Below, piece after piece: positions 9,331-18,443 of a stretch of 64,000 bases of DNA; position 1 is the first letter of the stretch, and every line of letters starts with the position of its first letter. Origin of the DNA: Actinomadura meyerae (lineage in GTDB: Bacteria; Actinomycetota; Actinomycetes; Streptosporangiales; Streptosporangiaceae); the NCBI RefSeq assembly GCF_900188445.1, contig NZ_FZOR01000001.1, positions 496,001 through 560,000 of the forward strand. The letters run 5' to 3'. The notes under the pieces are model-generated. The model made no database searches. It was not told the origin of the DNA and saw only the letters and a program-made list of their open reading frames with translations. Both the position numbers and the translations under genes were made by a program.

Positions 9331-9747
9331 ATGGCGGCGCGCACCAAGGCACGCAAACTCGCCCTGGACATCCTGTTCGCGGCGGAACTGCGCGAGGAGG
9401 AGCCGACGGCCGTCCTCGCCGGCCGGGGCCGCCCCAACCAGGACGAACTGGCCGAGTACCCGCACGCCGTCCGCCTCATCGAGGGCGTCCAGGAGCACCG
9501 CGAGCGCATCGACGAGCTCATCGCCACCTACGCGACCGGGTGGACGCTGGAACGCATGCCCGCCGTCGACCGCAACATCCTCCGCATGGGCGCCTACGAG
9601 CTCCTGTGGGTCGACGACGTCCCCGACGGCGTCGCCGTCAGCGAAGCCGTCCGCCTCGCCACCGAACTCTCCACCGACGAATCCCCCCGCTTCATCAACG
9701 GCCTCCTCTCCCGCCTCCAGCAGTTGAAGCCATCGCTGGTGCTGTAG
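9331..9747 (+). CDS. nusB: Transcription antitermination factor NusB
   Basis: RNA-binding antitermination factor that works with NusE (S10) on boxA, mainly in rRNA transcription. The all-helical 138-aa protein shows ARTKARKLALDILFAAELRE at the N-terminus and the conserved block PAVDRNILRMGAYELLWVDDVP with ISEAVRLA-like and INGLLSRL segments. The ATG is one base beyond the efp stop. Downstream, where bldD or pyr genes are often found, this genome has a long repeat array. Confidence 0.96.
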   Translation: MAARTKARKLALDILFAAELREEEPTAVLAGRGRPNQDELAEYPHAVRLIEGVQEHRERIDELIATYATGWTLERMPAVDRNILRMGAYELLWVDDVPDGVAVSEAVRLATELSTDESPRFINGLLSRLQQLKPSLVL

Positions 9748-9751
9748 GTCT

Positions 9752-10262
9752 GTTGGTCCAGGGGGGCGACCCCCTGGAACCCCCGTTGCGAGCCGGTCGA
9801 TCCTCGCGCCACGGTGCGGGTGTGTTGTGACCGTGCGGGTTTGTGGCGTGTCGCTGCGGTCGCCCGGCTCGGCGGGCATGCCCGCTGCGCTCGCTGGCGC
9901 TCGCTCCGCGTGCCTGCCCGTTGTTGGCCCAGGGGGGGCGACCCCCTGGAACCCCCGTTGCGAGCCGGTCGATCCTCACGCCACGGTGCGGGTTTCGGTG
10001 ACCGTGCGGGTTTGTGTTCGTGTCGCTGCGGTCGCCCGGCTCGGCGGGCATGCCCGCTGCGCTCGCTGGCGCTCGCTCCGCGTGCCTGCCCGTTGTTGGC
10101 CCAGGGGGGCGACCCCCTGGAACCCCCGTTGCGAGCCGGTCGATCCTCACGCCACGGTGCGGGTTTCGGTGACCGTGCGGGTTTGTGTTCGTGTCGCTGC
10201 GGTCGCCCGGCTCGGCGGGCATGCCCGCTGCGCTCGCTAGCGCTCGCTCCGCGTGCCTGCCC
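9752..10262. repeat. Three tandem ~171-bp repeats with GC palindrome
   Basis: Three consecutive near-identical units. Each starts with a 20-21 bp palindrome (9758-9777, 9929-9949, 10101-10120; spacing 171 and 172), then ACCCCCGTTGCGAGCCGGTC, a GTGCGGGT-rich part, and a block with GGCGGGCATGCCCG followed by CGCTCGC-type short repeats. Unit 2 carries one extra G, so frames are not kept between units, arguing against coding. No terminal inverted repeats or transposase are present. Confidence 0.9.
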
Positions 10263-10375
10263 GTGATGCGGGCTGGGGTTGTTGGTCGGTTTTTTATTAC
10301 GGACCCTGGGCGCTCAGGTGGGGCACGGGTCGGGTGGCCGGAGGGCGCTCTGCGCCCGGAGGTCGCACGACCCGG

Positions 10376-10435
10376 CGGGCGGGAGGCTGTTTCGCCGAGA
10401 CGCGCCAGCGGATCGGGGAAACGGCCTCCCGCCCG
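10376..10435. repeat. Imperfect 21-bp inverted repeat downstream of the array
   Basis: Arms at 10376-10396 and 10415-10435 pair at 19 of 21 positions around an 18-base loop (left arm begins CGGGCGGGAGGC). Together with the palindrome just after it, the region can form a large cruciform or RNA hairpin between nusB and the methyltransferase gene. Confidence 0.75.
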
Positions 10436-10446
10436 TGACGGGGGTT

Positions 10447-10466
10447 CCAGGGGGTCGCCCCCCTGG
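10447..10466 (-). repeat. Inverted fourth copy of the array palindrome
   Basis: The 20-bp palindrome of the tandem units recurs here in opposite orientation, preceded by GACGGGGGTTC, which is the reverse complement of the sequence flanking it in the array. The array is thus bounded by oppositely oriented copies, as in REP/BIME-like elements. Confidence 0.8.
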
Positions 10467-10500
10467 GTGAACAGCCGCCCCTGCGGGGGCCACACCCGGC

Positions 10501-10506
10501 TAGGCT
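10501..10506 (+). promoter_or_regulatory. -10 box of probable leaderless promoter
   Basis: TAGGCT ends 8 bases before the ATG at 10515, supporting that start and a leaderless transcript. Confidence 0.45.
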
Positions 10507-10514
10507 GGGGCGGG

Positions 10515-11294
10515 ATGAGTGACGTTAGGGGAGTGGCCGTGACCGGCCGGCAGCAGAAGCGGGTGCGGGGCGGCGGCCGGGTGCGCAGTGCGGTCCTGTG
10601 GGAGGCGCTGCGCACCGTCCTCGGCCGGATCACTCCCGAGGCCGGGTCGCGCGATGTGGTGGACGTCGGCGGCGGCACCGGCGGGTTCGCGGTGCCGCTC
10701 GCGGAGCTCGGGCACCGGGTCACGGTGGTCGACGCCAATCCGGACGCGCTCGCCGCGCTGGAGCGCCGCGCCGCCGAGTCGGGGGTCCGGGTCCGCGCCG
10801 TGCAGGGCGACGCCGTCGACCTGCCCGACCTGCTGGGGCCGGACGCCGCCGACCTCGTGCTGTGCCACAGCGTCCTGGAGTACGTCGACGACCCCGGCGC
10901 GGCGATGGCGGCGCTCACCGGCGCGGTCCGGCCGGGCGGCTCGGTCAGCGTGCTCGTCGCCGGGCAGGTCGCCGCGGCGCTGCACCGCGCGGTGGCGGGG
11001 CATTTCGACGACGCGCGGCGGGTGCTGACCGACCCCGCCGGGCGGTGGGGCGAGGGCGACCGGATGCCCCGGCGCTTCACCCGGGAGACCCTGTCCGCGC
11101 TGGTGCGCGGCGCCGGCCTGCGGGTCGCCGAGCTGCACGGCGTCCGCATCTTCGCCGACCTCGTGCCGAGCGGCCTGCTGGACGGCGACGACGCCGAGGC
11201 GCTGATCGCGCTGGAGTCGGTCGCGGCCGTCCACCCCGTCCTGCGGGACCTCGCCACCCAGCTGCACCTCGTGGCCGACAAGCCGGCCGGCTAG
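10515..11294 (+). CDS. Class I SAM-dependent methyltransferase
   Basis: A 259-aa methyltransferase with a clear AdoMet-binding motif I, VVDVGGGTGGFAVPLAELG (residues ~47-65), the acidic motif II VTVVDANPDAL, and motif IV LVLCHSVLEYVDDPGAAMAAL. The sequence resembles methyltransferase 11-type or CmoM-like enzymes often found next to dinB in actinobacteria. The substrate is unknown. The ATG at 10515 is favoured by the TAGGCT box; an in-frame GTG at 10539 with AGGGGAG upstream is a serious alternative. The gene ends four bases before dinB. Confidence 0.85.
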   Translation: MSDVRGVAVTGRQQKRVRGGGRVRSAVLWEALRTVLGRITPEAGSRDVVDVGGGTGGFAVPLAELGHRVTVVDANPDALAALERRAAESGVRVRAVQGDAVDLPDLLGPDAADLVLCHSVLEYVDDPGAAMAALTGAVRPGGSVSVLVAGQVAAALHRAVAGHFDDARRVLTDPAGRWGEGDRMPRRFTRETLSALVRGAGLRVAELHGVRIFADLVPSGLLDGDDAEALIALESVAAVHPVLRDLATQLHLVADKPAG

Positions 11295-11298
11295 CGCC

Positions 11299-12555
11299 GT
11301 GAGCCGCAAGCAGCAGCTGCACCGCCCCGGGCCGCAGCCGGGGCCGCCCGCCGACGACACCGGCTGCCACATCCTGCACGTCGACATGGACGCGTTCTTC
11401 GTCAGCGTCGAGCTGCTCGAGCGGCCGGAGCTGCGGGGGCGGCCGGTGATCGTGGGCGGTGCCGGGCCGCGCGGCGTGGTGTCCGCGGCGTCCTACGAGG
11501 CCCGCGCCTTCGGGGTGCACTCGGCGATGCCGATGACGCGCGCGCGGCGGCTGTGCCCGCAGGCGGTGGTGCTGCCGGTGAGCCATGAGAAGTACTCCCG
11601 CGTCTCCGCCGCGGTGTTCGAGATCTTCCGGTCGGTCACCCCGCTGGTCGAGGGGCTCTCGCTGGACGAGGCGTTCCTCGACGTGGCGGGCGCCCGGCGG
11701 CGGCTCGGCCGGCCCGCGCGGATCGCGCGGCTCATCCGCGAGCAGGTGCGCGACCAGCAGGGCATCACCTGCTCGGTCGGCGTCGCGAGCACCAAGTTCG
11801 TCGCCAAGCTCGCCTCGACCCGGTGCAAGCCGGACGGGCTGCTCGTCGTCCCCGCGGACGGCGCCGTCGACTTCCTGCACCCGCTGCCCGTCGCGTCCCT
11901 GTGGGGCGTCGGCGAGCGGACGGAGCAGGCGCTCGTGCGGCTGGGCCTGCGGACGGTCGGGCAGCTCGCCCAGGTGCCGCTCGCGACGCTCCAGCGCGAG
12001 CTCGGCTCCGCGCTCGGCGCCCACCTGCACGAGCTGGCGTGGGGCCGCGACCCGCGCGAGGTCGTCCCGGAGACGCCGGACAAGAGCATCGGCGCGGAGG
12101 AGACGTTCGACACCGACGTCGACGACCCGGAGGTCATCCGCCGGACGCTGCTGCGGCTGGCGGAGCGGACCGGTGAGCGGCTGCGCGCGAGCGGGAACGC
12201 GGGCCGGACGGTCAGCGTCAAACTCCGGATGGCGAGCTTCAAGACCATCACCCGGGCGCGGACGCTCAGCGAGCCGACCGACCTCGCCCGTGTGATCTAT
12301 GTCACAGCATGCGAGCTGTACGAGGCGGCCGGGCTGGAACGGGTACGACTCCGTCTGGTCGGCGTCCGGGTGGAGAACCTGGGCCCGGCCGGCGAGGCCC
12401 CCCGTCAGCTCGCCTTCGACGAGCCGGAACGCGGTTGGCGTGAGGCCGAGCGAGCCATGGACCAGGTCGCGCACCGGTTCGGCCGCGGCGCGGTCCGCCC
12501 CGCCGCGCTGGTGCGGCGCGCGGCGGACGGTGACGGACGGGACGGAAGACCATGA
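11299..12555 (+). CDS. dinB: DNA polymerase IV (Y-family)
   Basis: Error-prone translesion polymerase, 418 aa. Catalytic motifs are intact: HVDMDAFFVSVELLERPEL (metal-binding Asp, steric-gate Phe) at residues ~25-43 and SLDEAFLDVAG (Asp-Glu pair). These are followed by the thumb HhH region (LWGVGERTEQALVRLGLRTVGQLA) and little finger. A C-terminal QLAFDEP resembles a beta-clamp binding motif. GTG start four bases after the methyltransferase stop, suggesting co-transcription. Confidence 0.95.
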   Translation: MSRKQQLHRPGPQPGPPADDTGCHILHVDMDAFFVSVELLERPELRGRPVIVGGAGPRGVVSAASYEARAFGVHSAMPMTRARRLCPQAVVLPVSHEKYSRVSAAVFEIFRSVTPLVEGLSLDEAFLDVAGARRRLGRPARIARLIREQVRDQQGITCSVGVASTKFVAKLASTRCKPDGLLVVPADGAVDFLHPLPVASLWGVGERTEQALVRLGLRTVGQLAQVPLATLQRELGSALGAHLHELAWGRDPREVVPETPDKSIGAEETFDTDVDDPEVIRRTLLRLAERTGERLRASGNAGRTVSVKLRMASFKTITRARTLSEPTDLARVIYVTACELYEAAGLERVRLRLVGVRVENLGPAGEAPRQLAFDEPERGWREAERAMDQVAHRFGRGAVRPAALVRRAADGDGRDGRP

Positions 12556-12702
12556 AAGAAGGCGGTGGGGTGACCGGCACCGGGCCCTCGGCGGGCCGTT
12601 CGCTTTCGTACGCTCGACAGTGCTCGTATTCTGGGCATATCACCGTTGACGTTCGCGTCCCGCATCGGATACCCCGTCGCGGAGCTGTCGTTGGGAGGTG
12701 CC

Positions 12703-13098
12703 GTGCCGCTCTCTGAGCACGAGCAGCGCATGCTCGAACAGATCGAATCGGCTCTGTACGCCGAGGATCCGAAGTTCGCTCACGCGGTTCGCTCGACCAA
12801 CCCCCAGGTCCACTACAAGCGCCGGATCGTCAAGGCCGCCCTCGGCTTCGTCGTGGGCGTCTGCGCGCTGATGGCCGGCCTCGTGATCAACGAGGGCACG
12901 GTCACCATCGCGATCAGCGTGACGGGTTTCCTGCTGATGGTGGTCTGCTGCGTCTGGGCATTGACGAGCTGGAAGCGCATGGCGGGCATCGGCAGCGAGC
13001 CGGCCCGCCCCGGTGGGGGACGTGCCGCCCGCCCCGCCAAGGCGGGCTTCATGGAACGCATGGAGGAGCGCTGGCGCCGCCGCACCGAGGGCGACTGA
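12703..13098 (+). CDS. DUF3040 membrane protein
   Basis: Small protein of 131 aa conserved in actinobacteria. The N-terminus PLSEHEQRMLEQIESALYAEDPKFA is the DUF3040 signature. Two membrane helices follow (residues ~47-65 and ~70-88), then a basic tail RMEERWRRRTEGD. Function unknown. It commonly lies between dinB and the mraZ cluster. The GTG at 12703 is preceded by GGGAGG; an upstream in-frame ATG would add 19 residues unlike the family. Confidence 0.88.
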   Translation: MPLSEHEQRMLEQIESALYAEDPKFAHAVRSTNPQVHYKRRIVKAALGFVVGVCALMAGLVINEGTVTIAISVTGFLLMVVCCVWALTSWKRMAGIGSEPARPGGGRAARPAKAGFMERMEERWRRRTEGD

Positions 13099-13207
13099 CC
13101 GGGGCGGAGGGCGCCCGCCGGCGGAGTCGGGGGCGGCGGACAGGTCCCGCGGACGCGGGGGCCGCGCCGCCCTCAGGCATGACCGGCGCCGGCCGCAGGT
13201 GAGGTTT

Positions 13208-13244
13208 CGAGCGCCTCGGTCCCGTGCGGGGCCCGGGGCGCTCG
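13208..13244. terminator. Hairpin between DUF3040 and transglutaminase genes
   Basis: CGAGCGCC (from 13208) pairs with GGCGCTCG (to 13244) around a loop that can itself pair (CCC/GGG). It lies between convergent genes in a 157-bp gap that otherwise shows only GC-rich sequence. Confidence 0.4.
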
Positions 13245-13255
13245 CGTGTCCGGCG

Positions 13256-15769
13256 TTACCTGCGGCGGAGGCGGGCGGGCAGGTCGTTCACCCGGGCGGT
13301 GACGTCCAGGACGCGGTCTCCGGCGGTGCGGAGCGCCGTGCGGGCCTGCGCCATCGTCGACGGGGGCAGCAGCCGGGCGCGCCACCGGGCGCGGCGGCCC
13401 ACGGACGCGGCGAACGCCTCCCGGACGGTGCGGACGTCGGCGCGGAGCCGCTCCGCCGGCTCGGGCGAGCGGGTCCGGGAGTAGCGGGCCAGTTCCTCGG
13501 CGCGGGCGATGCGGGTGAGGGCCCGCGCGTCCTCCCCGTCCAGCTCCAGCAGCTCGCCGAGGCGGCGCGCGGTCGCGCGCGGGGAGTCGCTCGCCCGCCA
13601 TTCGAGCCCGTGGTCGAGGGCGTCCGCGCGCATCTCCCGCCACGCGGCGTGCGCCACGCCCGCGGGGTCGGGCGCCGTGGCCCGGGGACGGCGCGCCGCC
13701 CCCGCGGGGCCGGACGCGGGAGCCCGGGGACGGGGCGCGGCGCCGGGCGGCGGCGGTGCGGGCGGTGCCGCCACCGCGGCCCAGCGGCGCCGCCGGGTGA
13801 TCACCCGCAGCACCATGGGGACGGCCATCAGCACCAGCACCAGCGGCACGCTCGCGAGCCAGGGGACGGCGCCGAACCCGTCCTCCTCCTCGTTCTGCGC
13901 GGCCGTGGCGCTGCCGGGGCCCTCGTCGTTGCGGTGGCGGGCGGCCGCGCCGGGCGTCGCGGTGGCCTCGGCGCCCGCGGCGGAGCTGTCCGGCGCCTGC
14001 GTGCCCTGGCCGTCGCTCTCGCCGCCGGTGCTGACGGCGGGCTGGCTGTAGGACGGGGCGACGGCGGTGCCCTGCCCGGCCGCGCCGGCCGGCGTCGGCT
14101 CGAACCGCACCCAGCCGGTGCCCTGGAAGTACAGCTCCGGCCAGGCGTGCGCGTCCCGCGACCGGACGACCCATTCGCCCGGCCGGACCTCGCTGCCCGG
14201 CGTGTACCCCATCGCGACGCGGGACGGGATGCCGAGGATCCGGGCGAGCAGCGCCATCGACGCGGCGTACTGCTCGCAGTAGCCGCGCTTGCCGCGCAGC
14301 AGGAACTCGACGAGGTCGTTGCTGTGCTGCGGCGCCGGCGCGGACAGGTCGTAGGTGTACCCGCCGTCGACGGTGAACCACTGCTGCAGCCGCACGGCCT
14401 GCGCGAGCGCGGTCGACGACCCGGCGGTCACCTGCTCGGCCAGCCGCCGGACCTCCTGCGGGATGTTCTTCGGGACGGCCGTGTAGTGCGCGACGACGTC
14501 GTCCGGGTAGCCGGCCGCGGCGGCGAGCTGGCCGCTGGTCGGGTCGGCGCGCAGGCTCTCCACGGTGTAGGTGCGGCCGCCCGCCGAGTCGCGCAGCGAG
14601 TACACCATCAGCGACGAGGCGTGCACCCGCCAGTCGCCCTTGATCGACACGCTCGTCGGCGCGTACGGCACCGGCAGGAACGTCATGTTCCGGACCTCGG
14701 GCCGCACCCGGACCCGCGTCGTCACCTTGTGCACCCGCCCCATCGTCAGCCCCGGCGGGGACGGGAACGACCGCCCGAACTCGACCTTGTCCTTGCCGCT
14801 GCTCTTCAGCGGGCTGTAGGTCCACCGGTCGCCGTCGAACCGGTCCAGGGCGTACAGGCGCAGGTAGTCGGGGCCGTCGGGGTCGTCGGTCCGGTAGGTG
14901 AGGACGACCGAGTCGTCCAGCCGGGTCAGCTCCCGCTTCAGGCTGACGAGGGGATCGGGGGTGGTCACGGTGCGGGTGCCGCCGCTGCCGCCCTCGCCGA
15001 GGCCGAACATGCCGCGCGGCTCCAGGCCCGGCACCGCGGCCGGGAGCAGCACCGCGACGGCGACCGCGCCGACCGCGATCCGGCGGCCGCTCACCGCCAG
15101 CGGCGTCGCGTCGGGGCCGGCCGCCCCCTCGGGCGGACCCGGGTCCGCGCCGGCCAGCGGGACCTCGCGGGGCCGGCGGTGGGTGGTGACCGTCCGGCCC
15201 CACCCGCCGACCTTCTCGCGGGCGTCGGCCATCAGCAGGCTGAGGAAGCCGAGCGCGCCCGCACCGAACGCCAGCCAGCCGACGCCGTCCTCGCGGACCG
15301 CGGCCGGCACGCTGTACATGGCCAGCAGCGGCAGCCCGGCGGGCGCCGTGCGGTGCAGCCGGACGGCGAGCAGGTCGACCAGCGCCGCGACGAGCCCGAT
15401 CCCGGCGGCGGTCAGCATCGCGATGCCCGGCAGCATCGGGACCGGCGCCGCGTACCGGTTCGCGGCCCGCCACCCGTCCCCGGCGAGCTCGCCGAGGTGC
15501 CGCAGCGACTCCGGCGACGGCACGAACCGCAGCCACGCCTCGTCGCCGGCGTACACGAAGTTGAGGTAAAGGAGCAGCGCGGCCAGCCCGAACACGAGGT
15601 TCATCGGCGCGGGCAGCCGCAGCCGCCGCGACAGCAGCCCGCCGCCGGCGACCGCGAGCACCGCGCCGAACCCGGCCCAGAACCAGCCGGCCTCCTCGAA
15701 CAGCGGGTAGAGGCCGAAGGAGCCGGCGAGCGTCGCCGCCCCGGCCATGGCCGTCATCCGGATCCTCAT
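13256..15769 (-). CDS. TgpA-like membrane transglutaminase-domain protein
   Basis: An 837-aa membrane protein. About six hydrophobic helices occupy the first ~230 residues, then an extracytoplasmic transglutaminase-like domain with catalytic Cys498 in GKRGYCEQYAASMALLAR, His in SRDAHAWPELYFQ and the following Asp/Glu region. A further TM lies near residue 640 (WLASVPLVLVLMAVPMVL), followed by a DUF4129-like C-terminus rich in Arg and Ala. The start at 15769 overlaps the DUF58 stop (ATGA). Family knowledge: it forms a conserved trio with DUF58 and MoxR. The native substrate is unknown. Confidence 0.88.
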   Translation of the reverse strand: MRIRMTAMAGAATLAGSFGLYPLFEEAGWFWAGFGAVLAVAGGGLLSRRLRLPAPMNLVFGLAALLLYLNFVYAGDEAWLRFVPSPESLRHLGELAGDGWRAANRYAAPVPMLPGIAMLTAAGIGLVAALVDLLAVRLHRTAPAGLPLLAMYSVPAAVREDGVGWLAFGAGALGFLSLLMADAREKVGGWGRTVTTHRRPREVPLAGADPGPPEGAAGPDATPLAVSGRRIAVGAVAVAVLLPAAVPGLEPRGMFGLGEGGSGGTRTVTTPDPLVSLKRELTRLDDSVVLTYRTDDPDGPDYLRLYALDRFDGDRWTYSPLKSSGKDKVEFGRSFPSPPGLTMGRVHKVTTRVRVRPEVRNMTFLPVPYAPTSVSIKGDWRVHASSLMVYSLRDSAGGRTYTVESLRADPTSGQLAAAAGYPDDVVAHYTAVPKNIPQEVRRLAEQVTAGSSTALAQAVRLQQWFTVDGGYTYDLSAPAPQHSNDLVEFLLRGKRGYCEQYAASMALLARILGIPSRVAMGYTPGSEVRPGEWVVRSRDAHAWPELYFQGTGWVRFEPTPAGAAGQGTAVAPSYSQPAVSTGGESDGQGTQAPDSSAAGAEATATPGAAARHRNDEGPGSATAAQNEEEDGFGAVPWLASVPLVLVLMAVPMVLRVITRRRRWAAVAAPPAPPPPGAAPRPRAPASGPAGAARRPRATAPDPAGVAHAAWREMRADALDHGLEWRASDSPRATARRLGELLELDGEDARALTRIARAEELARYSRTRSPEPAERLRADVRTVREAFAASVGRRARWRARLLPPSTMAQARTALRTAGDRVLDVTARVNDLPARLRRR

Positions 15770-17028
15770 GCACCGTCCCTGACGAAGTCCTCGCCGGCCT
15801 TGCCGGCGGTCGCCCACGCCTGCGCGAGCTCGGCGGCGGTCCGGACGGGCAGCACCCGCCAGCCCGCCGCGCGCAGCAGTCCCACGGCCGCGTCCGGGCC
15901 GCCGCCCGCCGGCCCGCCGCGAACCAGCACCGCGACCCGCGTTCCGGTGCCGCCGGGCAGCTCGGCGACCGTGCGGGCCTCCTCCGCGGTCAGCGCGCCG
16001 AACACCGCGACCACCAGGCCCTCGCCCTCCCGGCCGCCGCCGGGGCCGCCGCGCAGCGCGGTCAGCCCCGCCGTCAGCGACGCCTCCTTCGACCTGCGCG
16101 CCACGGCGAGCGCGTCGAGCAGCAGCCCCTCGAACGCGCCCTCGGACGCCGCGGCGGGCAGCGCCTCGCCGGCGTCGGTGACGTACCGCAGGTTCATCCC
16201 GGTGCGGACGAGGTGCACGCCGATCGACGCGGTCGCCGACACGGCCTGCTCGAACGTGCCGCCGAGCCCGTCGCCCCAGTGCGCGGCGCGGCGGGTGTCG
16301 AGGAACAGCGTCCCGCTGCTCTGGAAGTGCTGCTCCTCGCGCCGGACCATCAGCTGGCCGTGCCGGGCGGTGGACCGCCAGTGCACGCGGCGCAGGTCGT
16401 CGCCGTGCCGGTACTCGCGCGGGGCGGCGTCGTCCTCCCCGGCCGCGGACACCGCGCGCGCGACGCTGTCGCCGCCGCCCGTCCAGGCGCCCGACAGCCG
16501 GCTGTGCGGCAGCGGCACGATCGCGGGCGTCACGGTGAGGGTGTCGGACAGGCTGAACGAGCGGATCAGCTCCACCATCCCGAACGGGTCGGCGAGCCGG
16601 ACCGTCAGCGGCCCGACGCGGTAGCGGCCCCGCACGTCCGAGCGGATCCGGTAGCCGAGCTGGCGGGTGCCGTGCGGCTCGATCCGCTCCACCACGAACC
16701 GGGCCCGGCCGCCGAGCGCGTAGGGGACCCGGTCCTCCACCATCAGCAGCCCGCTCGGCAGCCGCGACACGTTCTCCAGCCGCAGGTCGACGCGCGACTC
16801 CCGGCCGACCGGCAGCCGCGCCGGCTCCAGCCGCCGCGCGCACGCCAGCCGGTACCGGGTCCGCGACACCGCGATCATGCACAGCAGCGGCAGCACCAGC
16901 ACCAGCACCCCGGCCCGCAGCAGGTCGCGCTCGCCGAGGACGACCGCGCACACGATCGCGGTCGCGCCGGCGGCCACGAAGGACCGCCCGCGCGTGGTGA
17001 GCCCGGCCAGCGCGCGTCGCACGGTCAC
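15766..17028 (-). CDS. DUF58 domain-containing protein
   Basis: A 420-aa protein with two N-terminal membrane helices (residues ~13-50), a beta-rich region ([24 protein letters not shown]) and the DUF58 core [30 protein letters not shown]. That core precedes a von Willebrand A-like fold with LFLDTRR. These proteins accompany MoxR ATPases. The GTG at 17028 forms a GTGA overlap with the moxR stop, and the 3' end overlaps the transglutaminase start, so the three genes are probably translated as a coupled unit. Confidence 0.88.
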   Translation of the reverse strand: MTVRRALAGLTTRGRSFVAAGATAIVCAVVLGERDLLRAGVLVLVLPLLCMIAVSRTRYRLACARRLEPARLPVGRESRVDLRLENVSRLPSGLLMVEDRVPYALGGRARFVVERIEPHGTRQLGYRIRSDVRGRYRVGPLTVRLADPFGMVELIRSFSLSDTLTVTPAIVPLPHSRLSGAWTGGGDSVARAVSAAGEDDAAPREYRHGDDLRRVHWRSTARHGQLMVRREEQHFQSSGTLFLDTRRAAHWGDGLGGTFEQAVSATASIGVHLVRTGMNLRYVTDAGEALPAAASEGAFEGLLLDALAVARRSKEASLTAGLTALRGGPGGGREGEGLVVAVFGALTAEEARTVAELPGGTGTRVAVLVRGGPAGGGPDAAVGLLRAAGWRVLPVRTAAELAQAWATAGKAGEDFVRDGA

Positions 17029-18041
17029 CTGCCGGGGGAGGGCACCGGCAGCCGCTTCACCAGTTCGGCGACGACCTGCTCGGGGCGGCGCCGCTCCACC
17101 TGCGCCTCGGGCGTCGGCAGCAGCCGGTGCGCGAGGACGGGGACGGCCAGTTCCTGGACGTCGTCGGGGACGACGTAGTCGCGGTCGTCGAGCGCCGCGT
17201 ACGCGCGCGCCGCCCGCACCAGGTGCAGCGTCGCCCGGGGGGACGCGCCGAGCCGCAGCTCGGGGTGCTTGCGGGTGGCGGCGACGAGATCGATCGCGTA
17301 CTGCCGGACCGGCTGCGCGACGTGCTGGCGCCGCACCACCTCGATGAGGTCGCGGACGTCGGCGGCGTGCGCGACCGGGGCGAGCCGGTCGAGCGGCGAC
17401 GCCTGGCCGTGCGTGTCGAGCATCTCCAGCTCGGCGGCCGGGTCGGGGTACCCCATCGAGATGCGGGCGGTGAACCGGTCGCGCTGCGCCTCCGGCAGCG
17501 GGTAGGTGCCCTCCATCTCCACCGGGTTCTGCGTGGAGATCACCATGAACGGCGGCTCCAGCGCGTAGGTGGTGCCGTCGACCGTGACCTGCCGCTCCTC
17601 CATGCACTCCAGCAGCGCCGACTGCGTCTTCGGGGACGCGCGGTTGATCTCGTCGCCGACCACGATGTTGGCGAACACCGGGCCCGGCTTGAACTCGAAC
17701 TCGCGCAGCTCCTGGTTGTAGGCGCTCACCCCGGTGATGTCGCTCGGCAGCAGGTCCGGGGTGAACTGGACGCGCCGCACCGAGCAGTCGACCGAGCGCG
17801 CGAGCGCCTTGGCCAGCATCGTCTTGCCGACCCCGGGGACGTCCTCGATCAGCAGGTGCCCCTCCGCCAGCAGCACCGTGAGCGCGAGCCGCACCACCGA
17901 GGGCTTGCCCTCGATGACCGACTCCACCGCGTCCCGGATCTTGTTCGCCACATGGGCGAGCCCGTCGAGCCCGCGGCCCGGCTCCTCGCCTCCCGAGGCG
18001 CGCCGCCGGGACGGATGGGAAGCCGGGGGGTCGGTCTCCAT
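17025..18041 (-). CDS. MoxR family AAA+ ATPase
   Basis: Chaperone-like ATPase of 338 aa. Walker A is [16 protein letters not shown], Walker [29 protein letters not shown], sensor [24 protein letters not shown], and the arginine-rich sensor II lies in [19 protein letters not shown]. First gene of the MoxR-DUF58-transglutaminase operon, a set thought to help mature or activate partner proteins at the membrane. The ATG at 18041 has GGAGAG eight bases upstream; longer versions run into non-coding-like sequence. Confidence 0.9.
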   Translation of the reverse strand: METDPPASHPSRRRASGGEEPGRGLDGLAHVANKIRDAVESVIEGKPSVVRLALTVLLAEGHLLIEDVPGVGKTMLAKALARSVDCSVRRVQFTPDLLPSDITGVSAYNQELREFEFKPGPVFANIVVGDEINRASPKTQSALLECMEERQVTVDGTTYALEPPFMVISTQNPVEMEGTYPLPEAQRDRFTARISMGYPDPAAELEMLDTHGQASPLDRLAPVAHAADVRDLIEVVRRQHVAQPVRQYAIDLVAATRKHPELRLGASPRATLHLVRAARAYAALDDRDYVVPDDVQELAVPVLAHRLLPTPEAQVERRRPEQVVAELVKRLPVPSPGR

Positions 18042-18365
18042 GAACGACTCTCCGTGCGTGCCTACTGCCACCAAACCCTCCTCAGCCGTCCCACCCGACA
18101 GTACGTCGTCGGAACGCCCGCCGCGATGTTCATGGGGAACGCGAGCCCATTGTGCTGCACGGGGCGGACGGCGTACGCCGGGCGCCGGGCTCCACTCCGC
18201 TCCACCACGATCATCCACCGCGCGCGGCGGCACGGGAAATCGCGCCGCCGGGCGGCTCCGTCCGGTCCGGCGCGCGGTGGGGGCGCCGCTGGGCCCCACC
18301 GCGCACCACCCGCTCTGACCTGCGCTTTCGTCCGCCGAATTCGTCCGGTGGAGGTGTTTTTCTTG

Positions 18366-18407
18366 TTGACGGTGGGGAAGAGTGGAGTAGAGTGGGGCGC
18401 CGTGGGG
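18366..18407 (+). promoter_or_regulatory. mraZ promoter overlapped by four MraZ boxes
   Basis: A TTGACG -35 at 18366-18371 and a TAGAGT -10 at 18388-18393 are 16 bases apart. Over them lie four direct repeats TGGGG/TGGAG/TGGGG/TGGGG at 18373, 18383, 18393 and 18403, each separated by exactly five bases. This is the known binding pattern of MraZ (TGGGN with N5 spacers), so autorepression of the cluster is likely. Confidence 0.8.
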
Positions 18408-18443
18408 GCGGTAGCACCCCATGCGGCGCGGGAGGTGGGGCCG

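Noticed and set aside
9752..10262. CRISPR array
   Set aside because: Repeats are ~171 bp, directly abutting and lack unique spacers; no cas genes.
9814..10266. 150-codon plus-strand ORF with repetitive product across the tandem array
   Set aside because: The 171- and 172-bp units do not keep frame consistently, the product is Arg/Cys/Pro-rich noise, and there is no ribosome site; it is a shadow of the DNA repeat.
10275..10310. Intrinsic terminator around the TTTTTT run after the repeat array
   Set aside because: The T-run is not preceded by a convincing stem on the plus strand; flanking GGTC/GACC pairing is too short.
9695..11281. 528-codon minus-strand ORF over the repeat array and methyltransferase gene
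   Set aside because: Antisense to a clear methyltransferase and to repeats; composition (Arg/Ser/Pro/Thr) is typical of shadow frames in GC-rich DNA.
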